A stretch of 7,568 nt of DNA, taken from the NCBI GenBank assembly GCA_023393575.1, contig JAEWKX010000186.1, positions 1-7,568 of the forward strand, given 5' to 3'. Positions 1 to 6,327 of this stretch are shown one piece after another (position 1 is the stretch's first letter; the number at the start of each line of letters is the position of its first letter). The notes under the pieces were generated by a model, which searched no databases, had not been told where the DNA came from, and saw only the letters and a program-made list of their open reading frames with translations. Position numbers and translations under genes: made by a program. This DNA comes from Pseudomonadota bacterium (GTDB lineage: Bacteria > Pseudomonadota > Alphaproteobacteria > Rhizobiales > Rhizobiaceae).

Positions 1-328
1 AGCCATGAAAGAGCTCGAGCACGAAATCGTTGGGACCCGTCTGTACGAGAGGCGCGACGGCGGGGTGCCGGAAGGTCGCATAGGCGTCCTCGATCATCTG
101 GCGCAAATCGTCTTCGGCGATCTCGTCGCCAGTGAAGCGCTGCAGGATCGCGAAAGCCACGTCCTGGTAGCGTTTGCCGCGCAGCGAGCGGATGTCGCGC
201 TTCGACAGCACCGGCCATTCGCGCGGCACGTAGAGGCCGCCGTCGCGCGCAAGACCTGCGAGAAGCGCATCGCGGAAGCCGAGAACCGGCGCTTCCCCGC
301 GGGTAGATATGTATTCGACGACCTTCAA
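1..328 (-). CDS. thrC: Threonine synthase, N-terminal part (cut by window edge)
   Basis: PLP-dependent threonine synthase converts O-phosphohomoserine to threonine in the cytoplasm, the last step of threonine biosynthesis. Only the first 109 codons are present, out of about 460 in the family. The translation begins MKVVEYISTRGEAPVLGF and continues with LLAGLARDGGLYVP, the characteristic N-terminal domain of bacterial ThrC. It ends in ELFHG, the start of the ELFHGPT-x-x-FKD motif that carries the PLP-binding lysine; the lysine itself lies beyond the edge. The start chosen is TTG at 328-326, because homologues begin at or just before the Y-x-STRGEAP motif and no in-frame ATG lies nearby. A GGGG run sits only 1 to 4 bases before it, so the ribosome site is poor. 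It diverges from the lipoprotein gene across 124 bases. Family assignment is firm; the start is likely. Confidence 0.93.
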   Translation of the reverse strand, partial: MKVVEYISTRGEAPVLGFRDALLAGLARDGGLYVPREWPVLSKRDIRSLRGKRYQDVAFAILQRFTGDEIAEDDLRQMIEDAYATFRHPAVAPLVQTGPNDFVLELFHG

Positions 329-452
329 TCCCCAATCGATTTTTGTTCGCGCCGCTGATATAGACCAGGAAAATGGGCCGCGAAAGGCCGAAGGGCGGTA
401 TCTTTCGGCGCTTCGGATGCGGGGTGGAACGGTATTGAGAGGATCGAGTCCA
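329..452. promoter_or_regulatory. Divergent intergenic region between thrC and the lipoprotein gene
   Basis: This 124-base gap must hold the promoters of both divergent genes. I see no convincing -35/-10 pair. The right end carries a good Shine-Dalgarno sequence, GAGAGGA at 437-443, nine bases before the GTG at 453. A GANTC methylation site (GAGTC) lies at 446-450, between that Shine-Dalgarno sequence and the GTG. No riboswitch-like or attenuator structure was recognised for thrC. Confidence 0.45.
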
Positions 453-1013
453 GTGGTTGGTACAACAGCGCGCAGTCTTTTGTCGGCATCCCTCCTGGCC
501 GTGCTTGCCGGCTGCAATTTGTCCTCTCCGACATCCGGCCTGGCGGGAGCTGCCCCGGCCGCGACGGCACAGCAGGACGTGACACCGGTCGTGCAGGCCT
601 TCTGCCCGTCGGTGGTGATGCGCGAGGAAACCGCAATCCATCGCGCTTATGTGCGGGGCGGACAGGACAATCCGGAGAAGCTGATGTACCAGGCTTCGCT
701 CGCCGACGCGACGCGAGCCTGCACCGCCAACGAGACGACGATCACCATCAACGTCGTCGCCCAGGGCCGCATCGTGGCCGGTCCGGCCGTAACCGCAGGC
801 CAGGTCAATCTCCCCGTCCTGGTGGAAGTCGTCGACGGGGACAACGTCATCTATTCGCAGACCGTCGGTTTCCCGGTGGAGCTTCCGACGGGAGGAACGC
901 AGTTCGTCTTCAACAAGGCGGATGTGCAGATCCCGAATGCGCCCGGCGGCGCTTCCCGCTTCACGCGTGTGCGCCTTGGTTTCGACGTCGGGTCCTCGAA
1001 GCGCTCCAGCTGA
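453..1013 (+). CDS. Small outer-membrane lipoprotein, function unknown
   Basis: 186 residues from a GTG start. The N-terminus is a lipoprotein signal: Arg7, a hydrophobic stretch at residues 9-19, then the lipobox L-A-G-C with the acylated Cys at 21. Asn follows the Cys, so Lol sorting to the outer membrane is expected. A Pro/Ala/Ser/Thr-rich linker spans about residues 22-45. The rest (46-180) looks beta-rich, with alternating hydrophobic strands and two cysteines (51 and 90) that could form a disulfide. I chose GTG at 453 because GAGAGGA lies nine bases upstream and this gives a signal peptide of normal length. An in-frame ATG at 417 would add 12 residues without a comparable ribosome site. 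I do not recognise the mature domain and assign no function. It lies 107 bases before the autotransporter gene on the same strand, but there is no evidence that they work together. Confidence 0.82.
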   Translation: MVGTTARSLLSASLLAVLAGCNLSSPTSGLAGAAPAATAQQDVTPVVQAFCPSVVMREETAIHRAYVRGGQDNPEKLMYQASLADATRACTANETTITINVVAQGRIVAGPAVTAGQVNLPVLVEVVDGDNVIYSQTVGFPVELPTGGTQFVFNKADVQIPNAPGGASRFTRVRLGFDVGSSKRSS

Positions 1014-1120
1014 CGACCGGTCCCGGCCGGCAAACTCGAAAATTAGCGTTTCGTTAAGTATGCTTGATTACCGATAGTTAGCAAAGCCGCTTCAGGGGCC
1101 CCGCTTGCGTCGGAGCAATC
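1014..1120 (+). promoter_or_regulatory. Upstream region of the autotransporter gene, with ribosome site
   Basis: This 107-base gap is AT-richer in its first half than the flanking genes. It contains the CtrA-like box (1043-1057), an 8-base palindrome GGGGCCCC at 1095-1102, and a Shine-Dalgarno GGAG at 1112-1115 five bases before the ATG at 1121. A GC-rich stretch just after the lipoprotein stop (1016-1031, with repeated CCGG) could pair weakly, but no T tract follows, so I do not call it a terminator. Confidence 0.5.
1043..1057 (+). promoter_or_regulatory. Candidate CtrA binding site
   Basis: The sequence reads TTAG, seven bases, then TTAA. The established CtrA consensus in alphaproteobacteria is TTAA-N7-TTAA, so this has the exact spacing and one mismatch. 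It sits 64 bases before the autotransporter start codon, a position suitable for activation. Calling it a CtrA site is an inference from motif and position only; short AT-rich motifs do arise by chance in intergenic DNA. Confidence 0.35.
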
Positions 1121-4108
1121 ATGGACAAGCCGCAGCTTCCGGCATTCTCATTGCGCCTCAGGCTTTGTACGGCCTTGGCCACGATCGCGCTTGCGGGGCA
1201 CGCCCTGGCGCAGTCGGTGTGGACCGGCAGTGCGGACAACGAGTTCGGCAATGGCGCAAACTGGACGCCGGACTTGCCCGGTGCAGCGGATACCGCTTCA
1301 GTCGCCAGCGGGTCCCCGCAGGTAACCGCCAATTTCGTCATCACCGAACTCGATGTCAGTGGCGGCAATGTCACCATTACCAACACCGGGGACCTCACGG
1401 CGACCGGCGGTAGCGTCCTCAGTTCCGGCACGATAAGCATCAACTCGGGCGGCGTGCTGAACTCCGACCTGGAGATGGGTGGCGGCAACCTCTCCATCGA
1501 TGGCGTCCTGAACGGTCATCTGGCGCTGAACAGTGGCGACGTGACGGTCAACGGCGACCTGGGCAGCGCGACTGTCGGATCGGCGACAGCGCTGACCAAC
1601 AACGGCCAGATGGATCGCGTCGACGTCTCCGGCGGGGGGACGTTCACGAACAATACCACCGGAACGGCAGGCGCGGTTACCAATGCCGGGACCGGCTCCA
1701 ACGCCGGCACGATCGCGTCGCTGACGAATACCTCGGGGAACTTCACCAACAACTCCGGCGGCACCATCAGCGGCACCGCGACGGTGGTCGGCGGCACGGT
1801 CACGAACAACTTCGTCATGACCGCGGCCGATGTTGCAGCGGGTGCGACCCTCGTCAACAACACCGGGGCCACGGCGGGAGCGGTCACCAGTTCCGGAACG
1901 GTGACGAATGCGGGCACGATAGCTTCGCTCCACAATACCGCCGGAAACTTTACCAACAATTCCGGCGGTCAGGTGACGGGGACGGCGGCCGTCACGGGCG
2001 GCAGCGTGACGAACAACGCTTCCATGAACCGCGTCGAGGTGGGCCCGGGGGGTACTTTCACCAACGCGACATTTGGAACCGCGGGCGCGGTTACGAACGC
2101 CGGTACGTCATCCAACGCCGGAACGATTGCCTCGCTGACCAACAATGCCGGCAATTTCGTGAACAACGCAGGCGGAACCATCAGCGGCGCCACGGTCGTT
2201 GCCGGTGGAAGCGTGACCAACAACTTCGTCATCACCGATGCGGATGTCGCGGCGGCAGCCATTTTCGTGAACAACAGCGGAGCAACGGCAGGGGCTGTCC
2301 GAAACGCTGGCAACGCCTCCAATGCGGGAACCATGGCGTCCCTGGAGAATACGGGCGGCACTTTTACCAACAACGGCGGTGGTGTCGTGTCGGGTGGCAC
2401 GACGGTAGCGGGCGGAACCGTCGTCAACAATGCCGCCCTTGCCGATGTCGACACCGCCTCGGGCGGCACCTTCACCAACAACAGCGGAGCCACGGCCGGT
2501 GCTGTCACGAATGCCGGCACAGTTTCCAACGACGGGACCGTCGCCTCCCTGGTCAACACCGCAGGCAGCTTCTCCAACACGGGCACCATCGGCGGACCAG
2601 CGACGATCGCGGGCGGTATCCTCATCAATGACGGATTCATCGCCGGCGCGGTCGACGTCTTCGACGGAGGCCTCCTCACCGGAAGCGGCTCCACGGGCGC
2701 CCTCACCATGAATTCCGGCGGCAGGCTTGCCCCAGGTCCGGGCATCCAGGTGGTTGCCGTCAACGGTGACCTGGTCTTCCGGTCGGGATCGACATATCAA
2801 GTCGATACCGACGGCATGGGTGGTTCCGATCGCGTGGACGTGTCCGGCGCGCTGATCATCGACGGCGGCGTGCTGGAGATCGATCCCGGCAACGGCCCCT
2901 ATGGCCTGAATACCGACTATACGATCCTGAGTGCCGCCAGCGTCGCTGGCGTCGTCGATGAGGTGAGGACAGACCTGGTGTTCCTGTCCCCCGTGCTCAG
3001 CTACGGACCGAGCAGTGTCGAGCTTGGGCTCTACCGCAACGACGTCCCCTTTTCGGATGCCGCCACGACGCCCAACGAACGGGCCGCGGCAGATGCGGTC
3101 GAGGCACTGGGCCCCGCGAGCCCGATCTTCTCCGCAATCCTCCCGTTGAACGCTGAAACGGCCCGAAGCGCCTTCTCCCAGTTGTCGGGCGTAGAGCACG
3201 CCTCCCTGCAAAGCGCGCTGCTGCGGGATAGCCGCTTGCCCCGCGAGGCGATGGCCGACAGGATGCGGATGGCAGGCGGCATCGATATTGTTGAAGCTGA
3301 AGGAGCCGCCTTCTGGATGCAAGGCTACCTGGCCTCGGGCCACCTCTCGGGGGACGGGAATGCCATCGCCATGGACAGCAATACCGCCGGCATCGTCGTC
3401 GGTGCCGATACCGCTGTCGGAGATCGGTGGCGGCTGGGTGGCGTGCTGGGCTACAGCAAGCTCGATGCCGGTCCCCAGGCTGATGCTGAATCCTACCACA
3501 TGGGCATGTATGCCGCCGGCGACTTCGGCCCGCTGGATCTGACGGCAGGCGTCATTCATTCCCGCAACGACATCTCCACCACCCGCAGCATATCCTTCGG
3601 CAGCTTCGCCGACCGGGTTGCTGCGGATTATGCGGGCGCGACGACCCAGGTGTTCGGGGATATTTCGTGGACCATGGCAATGAGGCCCATTGAAGTGGCG
3701 CCCTTCGCCAGCCTGGCCTACATCCATCTCGACACGGATGGTTTCCGGGAAGAGGGCGGTGCGGCGGCCCTATCGGCAGGCTCTTCTTCCCAGGATGTCA
3801 CGGTTTCGACCATGGGCTTTCGTTGGTCGGCCGACATGCCGTTCGCTGAACTGCCGGTCACGGCCTATGGCCTCCTTGGCTGGCGCCACGTCTTTGGCCA
3901 CCGTGCGCCCGTCACCCGGTTTGCCTTTGCCGGCGGAAGCCCGTTCGTGATCGGGGGCATCAGCCAGCCGCAGGACGCCGCCGTGGCCGAAGCTGGCGTT
4001 ACCGTCCGGCTTTCAAAGATGGCGCGGCTGAATGTGAGCTATGCCGGCGAGTTCGGGGATGGCCTGACATCGCATGCCGCGCATGCCCGGCTCACGGTCG
4101 ATTTCTAG
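1121..4108 (+). CDS. Autotransporter (type Va secretion) with repeated passenger and C-terminal beta-barrel
   Basis: 995 residues. A signal peptide (basic Arg12/Arg14, hydrophobic 15-25) should be cleaved after A-L-A at residue 30. Residues 33-49 contain VWTGSADN...NW, a motif often found at the start of such passengers. Residues 71-158 are a degenerate Gly/Asn/Thr-rich stretch and 159-501 form five repeats of about 69 residues, expected to fold as a beta-helix. Residues 531-640 (GGRLAPG, then SGSTYQVD...SDRVDVSG, YTIL) form the usual passenger end. Residues 681-710 contain QLSGVEHAS and LLRDSRLPREA, the standard linker to the translocator. The barrel (PF03797-like) spans about 727-995 and ends in Phe, as required for BAM insertion. 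Apart from Cys16 in the signal peptide there is no cysteine, typical of autotransporters. No protease, lipase or RGD motif was seen, so adhesion is only a guess. The start has GGAG five bases upstream. Confidence 0.94.
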   Translation: MDKPQLPAFSLRLRLCTALATIALAGHALAQSVWTGSADNEFGNGANWTPDLPGAADTASVASGSPQVTANFVITELDVSGGNVTITNTGDLTATGGSVLSSGTISINSGGVLNSDLEMGGGNLSIDGVLNGHLALNSGDVTVNGDLGSATVGSATALTNNGQMDRVDVSGGGTFTNNTTGTAGAVTNAGTGSNAGTIASLTNTSGNFTNNSGGTISGTATVVGGTVTNNFVMTAADVAAGATLVNNTGATAGAVTSSGTVTNAGTIASLHNTAGNFTNNSGGQVTGTAAVTGGSVTNNASMNRVEVGPGGTFTNATFGTAGAVTNAGTSSNAGTIASLTNNAGNFVNNAGGTISGATVVAGGSVTNNFVITDADVAAAAIFVNNSGATAGAVRNAGNASNAGTMASLENTGGTFTNNGGGVVSGGTTVAGGTVVNNAALADVDTASGGTFTNNSGATAGAVTNAGTVSNDGTVASLVNTAGSFSNTGTIGGPATIAGGILINDGFIAGAVDVFDGGLLTGSGSTGALTMNSGGRLAPGPGIQVVAVNGDLVFRSGSTYQVDTDGMGGSDRVDVSGALIIDGGVLEIDPGNGPYGLNTDYTILSAASVAGVVDEVRTDLVFLSPVLSYGPSSVELGLYRNDVPFSDAATTPNERAAADAVEALGPASPIFSAILPLNAETARSAFSQLSGVEHASLQSALLRDSRLPREAMADRMRMAGGIDIVEAEGAAFWMQGYLASGHLSGDGNAIAMDSNTAGIVVGADTAVGDRWRLGGVLGYSKLDAGPQADAESYHMGMYAAGDFGPLDLTAGVIHSRNDISTTRSISFGSFADRVAADYAGATTQVFGDISWTMAMRPIEVAPFASLAYIHLDTDGFREEGGAAALSAGSSSQDVTVSTMGFRWSADMPFAELPVTAYGLLGWRHVFGHRAPVTRFAFAGGSPFVIGGISQPQDAAVAEAGVTVRLSKMARLNVSYAGEFGDGLTSHAAHARLTVDF
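1595..2623 (+). repeat. Five tandem ~207-base repeats encoding the passenger beta-helix
   Basis: The repeats begin at residues 159, 228, 297, 366 and 435, in bases 1595, 1802, 2009, 2216 and 2423. The first four are exactly 69 codons; the fifth is 67 and degenerates. Each has a (V)TNN start, GGTFTNN or a similar turn, a TAGAV...NAGT...ASL core, and a GNFTNN...GG tail. Units 1 and 3 resemble each other most, as do units 2 and 4, which share NNFV-x-T-x-ADVAA. This implies a higher-order duplication of about 414 bases. The DNA is also similar, not only the protein, so the array could expand or contract by recombination. Confidence 0.88.
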
Positions 4109-4132
4109 CTCGCTCGATCGTCCAGGTTCTGT

Positions 4133-4822
4133 TTAGACCGCTCCAGCCCATTCGGTGAGCGCCGCCGTCACCGCCGGCAGGTCCGTCATCCGCGAGATCA
4201 CCGTTTCCGCGCCGGCATCGGTCAGCCGGTCGGCGTGGCTCGGATAGGTATGCGACGCGCCCGTGAAGCCGACGACACGCATGCCCGCGGCCCGGGCGCC
4301 ATGGATGCCGTGAACCGAATCCTCGATCACCAGTACGTTCGACGGTTTCACGCCGAGTTGCTCCGCCGCATGCAGGAAGATGTCCGGCTTCGGTTTGACC
4401 CGGTCAGCCCCGAGATCCTTCGCCGAGAAGATGTGCGGCGCGAAATAGGGTTTCAGCCCGACCTTCTCGAGCATCATGTCCAGGCGGTGGATGCTGGAGT
4501 TCGAGCAGATGCAGCGCTGTGTCGGCAGTCGCGCCAGCGCGAACTTCACGCCTTCGATGATCTTCACGTCCCGCGCCAGCCGCGCATCGAGAAGCTTTTC
4601 GGATTTGTCGATCAGTGAGGCGGAGAGCGGGATGTCGACTTCTTTCTCGACCTGCAGAAGAATGTTGCGCCACGTCATCCCGGCGAAGCGCTCGCCGATT
4701 TCCTCGACGCTTATGGGGTATCCGGCGTCGGTCAGCAGCCGCGACTCGACCTGGGCCGCGATGATTTCCGAATCGACGAGCACGCCGTCGCAATCGAAGA
4801 TGATGAGGTCGAAACCGCTCAT
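4133..4822 (-). CDS. HAD-superfamily phosphatase (beta-phosphoglucomutase / 6-phosphogluconate phosphatase type)
   Basis: 229 residues, the normal size for this HAD subfamily. Motif I is FDCDGVLVDSE, with nucleophile Asp10 and acid/base Asp12. A helical cap occupies roughly residues 16-90. Motif II is CSNSS with Ser107, motif III is VKPKPDIF with Lys143, and motif IV is VIEDSVHGI with Glu167/Asp168 for Mg2+. All catalytic residues are present, so it should be an active cytoplasmic phosphatase. The family includes E. coli YieH and beta-phosphoglucomutases; the substrate cannot be told from sequence. The start ATG (4822-4820) places motif I near the N-terminus as in homologues, with AAGAG about nine bases upstream. 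An open frame continues upstream but overlaps the regulator gene and is non-family sequence. It ends 24 bases from the convergent autotransporter stop. HAD hydrolase genes are, from memory, often found near ccrM in Rhizobiales. Confidence 0.9.
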   Translation of the reverse strand: MSGFDLIIFDCDGVLVDSEIIAAQVESRLLTDAGYPISVEEIGERFAGMTWRNILLQVEKEVDIPLSASLIDKSEKLLDARLARDVKIIEGVKFALARLPTQRCICSNSSIHRLDMMLEKVGLKPYFAPHIFSAKDLGADRVKPKPDIFLHAAEQLGVKPSNVLVIEDSVHGIHGARAAGMRVVGFTGASHTYPSHADRLTDAGAETVISRMTDLPAVTAALTEWAGAV

Positions 4823-4854
4823 GATGGAAAACTCTTGATACCGGGGAGGACGAG

Positions 4855-4878
4855 GGCGCTCTACATCACCAGAGCGCC
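4855..4878 (-). terminator. GC-rich hairpin between the regulator and HAD phosphatase genes
   Basis: GGCGCTCT at 4855-4862 and AGAGCGCC at 4871-4878 pair perfectly over 8 bases with an 8-base loop. On the minus strand it lies just after the regulator's stop (4901-4899) and before the phosphatase gene. A second small dyad, CCACA-A-TGTGG at 4881-4891, adjoins it. No T tract follows on either strand, so it is not a classic intrinsic terminator. It may be an attenuating or RNA-stabilising element, or a weak terminator. Confidence 0.4.
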
Positions 4879-4898
4879 TGCCACAATGTGGGGATTGT

Positions 4899-5582
4899 CT
4901 ATTCCAACGGAAAGAGGGCGAGAAATTGGCTTTCGCCCGCGCTCGTGAAATGTATCGCCCGGCTGTCGGCGCTGCGCTGCGCCCAGCCCTGGTCGAGGAA
5001 GCGGGAGAGAAGCGCCTTCCCGAGAGTGCCTGCGAGATGCGAGCGGCGTTCGCTCCAGTCCAGGCAGGACTTGCAGAGCGGCCGCCGCGACGAGGACAAC
5101 CCATCCAGGTCGATGCCGATCGCGCGCAGATCGGAGCGGCCCTGTTCGGTGAGCCTCAGGTCATTGTCGCCGCCGACGATGGTTCCGCGGCGCATAAGGC
5201 TGTCGAGCATGCGCACGCCGTAATCGCCGGCGAGATGATCGTAGCATACCCGCGCCTTCCGGAGCGCCGGATCCTTCGGGCCGGGCCGATGGCGCAGGTG
5301 GCCGCGGCTGGCGGCAAAGCCCATGATGGCCTCGAGCAGCGTTCCCGTCGCTGTGTCAGCCAGCGCGAAATAGCGGTGCCGCCCCTGCTTGCGCTGGGAC
5401 ACCAGGCCGCCATCTTCCAGCTTCGACAGGTGCGAACTCGCCGTCTGCAGCGTCACGCCGGCGGCCTGGGCAAGTTCCGTCGCCGTCAACGCCTGCCCGC
5501 CCATCAGCGCGGTCAGCATGTTGGCGCGGGCAGGGTCGCCGATGAGCGTGCCGATGCGGGCGATGTCCGGACCTTCCTTCAT
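4899..5582 (-). CDS. ArsR-like winged-helix transcriptional regulator with Cys-containing C-terminal half
   Basis: 227 residues, about twice the length of a plain ArsR/SmtB protein. Residues 6-75 are an ArsR-type winged helix: the recognition-helix region is GVTLQTASSHLSKLEDGGLV, followed by a wing QRKQGRHRYFAL. The ELCVCDL metal-binding motif of classical ArsR is absent (here LTATELAQAAG), so it is not an arsenic or zinc sensor of that type. The C-terminal half (about 105-227) holds ARVCYDHLAGDYGV, with Cys113, and LCKSCLDWSERRSHLAG, with a CxxC at 170/173, plus a GW...FTSAGE ending that resembles a second small winged fold. It diverges from the NIPSNAP-ABM operon, so it most likely represses both itself and that operon. 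The ATG at 5582-5580 lies inside the candidate operator and has no good Shine-Dalgarno (only GAAG two bases away). The signal sensed is unknown; thiol or metal chemistry is plausible. Confidence 0.88.
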   Translation of the reverse strand: MKEGPDIARIGTLIGDPARANMLTALMGGQALTATELAQAAGVTLQTASSHLSKLEDGGLVSQRKQGRHRYFALADTATGTLLEAIMGFAASRGHLRHRPGPKDPALRKARVCYDHLAGDYGVRMLDSLMRRGTIVGGDNDLRLTEQGRSDLRAIGIDLDGLSSSRRPLCKSCLDWSERRSHLAGTLGKALLSRFLDQGWAQRSADSRAIHFTSAGESQFLALFPLE

Positions 5583-5635
5583 ACTTCGACGCTAGCCGAA
5601 GCATCTGCGGAAGGCAAGGCGCTATCCTGCTTCGG
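5581..5635. promoter_or_regulatory. Candidate operator in the regulator / NIPSNAP divergent region
   Basis: ATACTTCG (5581-5588), eight bases, then CGAAGCAT (5597-5604) forms a 24-base interrupted palindrome with seven of eight arm bases matching. A further half-site, GCTTCGG at 5629-5635, is the exact inverse of CCGAAGC... read at 5596-5602 as CCGAAGC, about three helical turns away. Interrupted dyads in divergent promoter regions are typical binding sites for ArsR-type dimers. One arm overlaps the regulator's start codon, which would give strong autorepression. Assignment is by position and symmetry only. Confidence 0.5.
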
Positions 5636-5642
5636 TCACATG

Positions 5643-5648
5643 AGGAGA
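5643..5648 (+). promoter_or_regulatory. Strong Shine-Dalgarno of the NIPSNAP gene
   Basis: AGGAGA lies five bases before the ATG at 5654. It is the best ribosome site in the window and fixes this start. It contrasts with the poor site of the divergent regulator gene, consistent with a weakly made repressor and well-made target proteins. Confidence 0.75.
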
Positions 5649-5653
5649 TATCC

Positions 5654-5983
5654 ATGATCACCTGCTTTATCCGCTACGAGATCGACCCGTTCCGGAAAGA
5701 TGCCTTTACCGAATACGCCCGCAACTGGGGCCAGGCTATTCCGCGCTGCGGGGCTGACCTCGTCGGTTACTTCGGCCCGCATGAAGGGTCCGCAACGACG
5801 GCCTACGGCGTCTACAATATTGAAAGCCTTGCCGCCTATGAAGCCTATCGGGAACGCCTCGCCCGGGACCCGGCAGGGCAGGAAAACTATGAATTTGCAA
5901 GGCGCGAGCGCTTCGTCCTGCGGGAAGACCGGATTTTCCTGAGGAACGTGTCCCTGCCTCACAGCCCTCGGGTGACGTCGTGA
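5654..5983 (+). CDS. NIPSNAP-family (dimeric alpha-beta barrel) protein
   Basis: 109 residues, cytoplasmic, no signal peptide or membrane segment. The sequence has the order of a bacterial NIPSNAP protein: an N-terminal strand (MITCFIRYEIDP), a helix with YARNWGQAIPRCGA, the strand DLVGYFGPHEGS, TTAYGVYNI, the helix SLAAYEAYRERLARDP, and a closing ENYEFARRERFVL strand. These small ferredoxin-like proteins form dimers and are related to ABM monooxygenases. The enzymatic role of bacterial members is mostly unknown. The gene starts with an excellent ribosome site and its stop overlaps the next start by four bases (GTGA), so both are one operon with translational coupling. It is divergent from the ArsR-like gene and probably controlled by it. 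Confidence 0.88.
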   Translation: MITCFIRYEIDPFRKDAFTEYARNWGQAIPRCGADLVGYFGPHEGSATTAYGVYNIESLAAYEAYRERLARDPAGQENYEFARRERFVLREDRIFLRNVSLPHSPRVTS

Positions 5984-6327
5984 TCGCCGTCATTTTCGAG
6001 GTCCTGCCCTACATGGGCGAGCGCCACAGATACCTGGATCTTGCGGGAGAGCTGCGTTCGGACCTGGAGAAGATCGACGGCTTCATCTCGATCGAGCGGT
6101 TCGAGAGCCTGACGCTGCGCGGCAAGTTGCTCTCCCTGTCCTTCTGGCGCGACGAGGAGGCGGTGCGCCAGTGGCGGAACCTGGAGGCGCATCGTGCCGC
6201 GCAACGGGCCGGACGGAACGGCGTCTTCGCCGACTACCGCCTCAGGATCCGCCATGTCCTGCGCGACTACGGCATGTTCGAGCGTGAGGAGGCGCCGCAG
6301 GACAGCAGGGCTGTGCATGCGGGGTGA
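5980..6327 (+). CDS. Antibiotic biosynthesis monooxygenase (ABM) domain protein
   Basis: 115 residues from a GTG start that overlaps the previous stop by four bases; GGGTGA at 5970-5975 may serve as ribosome site. The fold is again a dimeric alpha-beta barrel. Diagnostic stretches are DLEKIDGFISIERFESL (residues 28-44), KLLSLSFWRDEEAVRQW (49-65), LEAHRAAQ around His71, and FADYRLRI...RDYGM (83-99). Relatives include cofactor-free oxygenases acting on phenolic or quinone-like compounds and heme-degrading enzymes, but many members have no known substrate. Co-transcription with NIPSNAP suggests both act on the same compound, perhaps as partners. The stop at 6327 directly abuts the stop of the convergent hepT pseudogene, with no intergenic base between them and no room for a dedicated terminator. 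Confidence 0.88.
   Translation: MIAVIFEVLPYMGERHRYLDLAGELRSDLEKIDGFISIERFESLTLRGKLLSLSFWRDEEAVRQWRNLEAHRAAQRAGRNGVFADYRLRIRHVLRDYGMFEREEAPQDSRAVHAG

Noticed and set aside
5..358. A plus-strand open frame over the thrC region
   Set aside because: The minus strand encodes an unmistakable ThrC N-terminus through the same bases.
1014..1032. CCGG-rich stretch after the lipoprotein gene as an intrinsic terminator
   Set aside because: Pairing is short and self-palindromic, with no following T run.
1969..2763. A 264-codon Pro/Val/Ala-rich antisense open frame within the repeats
   Set aside because: Its apparent repeats are only the reverse complement of the passenger repeats; no start context or family resemblance.
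2108..3727. A 539-codon open frame antisense to the autotransporter gene
   Set aside because: It resembles no known protein, is full of His/Arg/Gly-rich low-complexity sequence, and mirrors the codon bias of the repeated GC-rich gene on the other strand. The autotransporter has clear domain evidence.
4109..4132. Bidirectional terminator between the convergent autotransporter and phosphatase genes
   Set aside because: The 24-base gap has no dyad of useful length and no T tract.
4926..5657. A 243-codon plus-strand open frame opposite the regulator gene
   Set aside because: It is the antisense shadow of the winged-helix regulator, is Arg/Ala-rich and has no recognisable motif.
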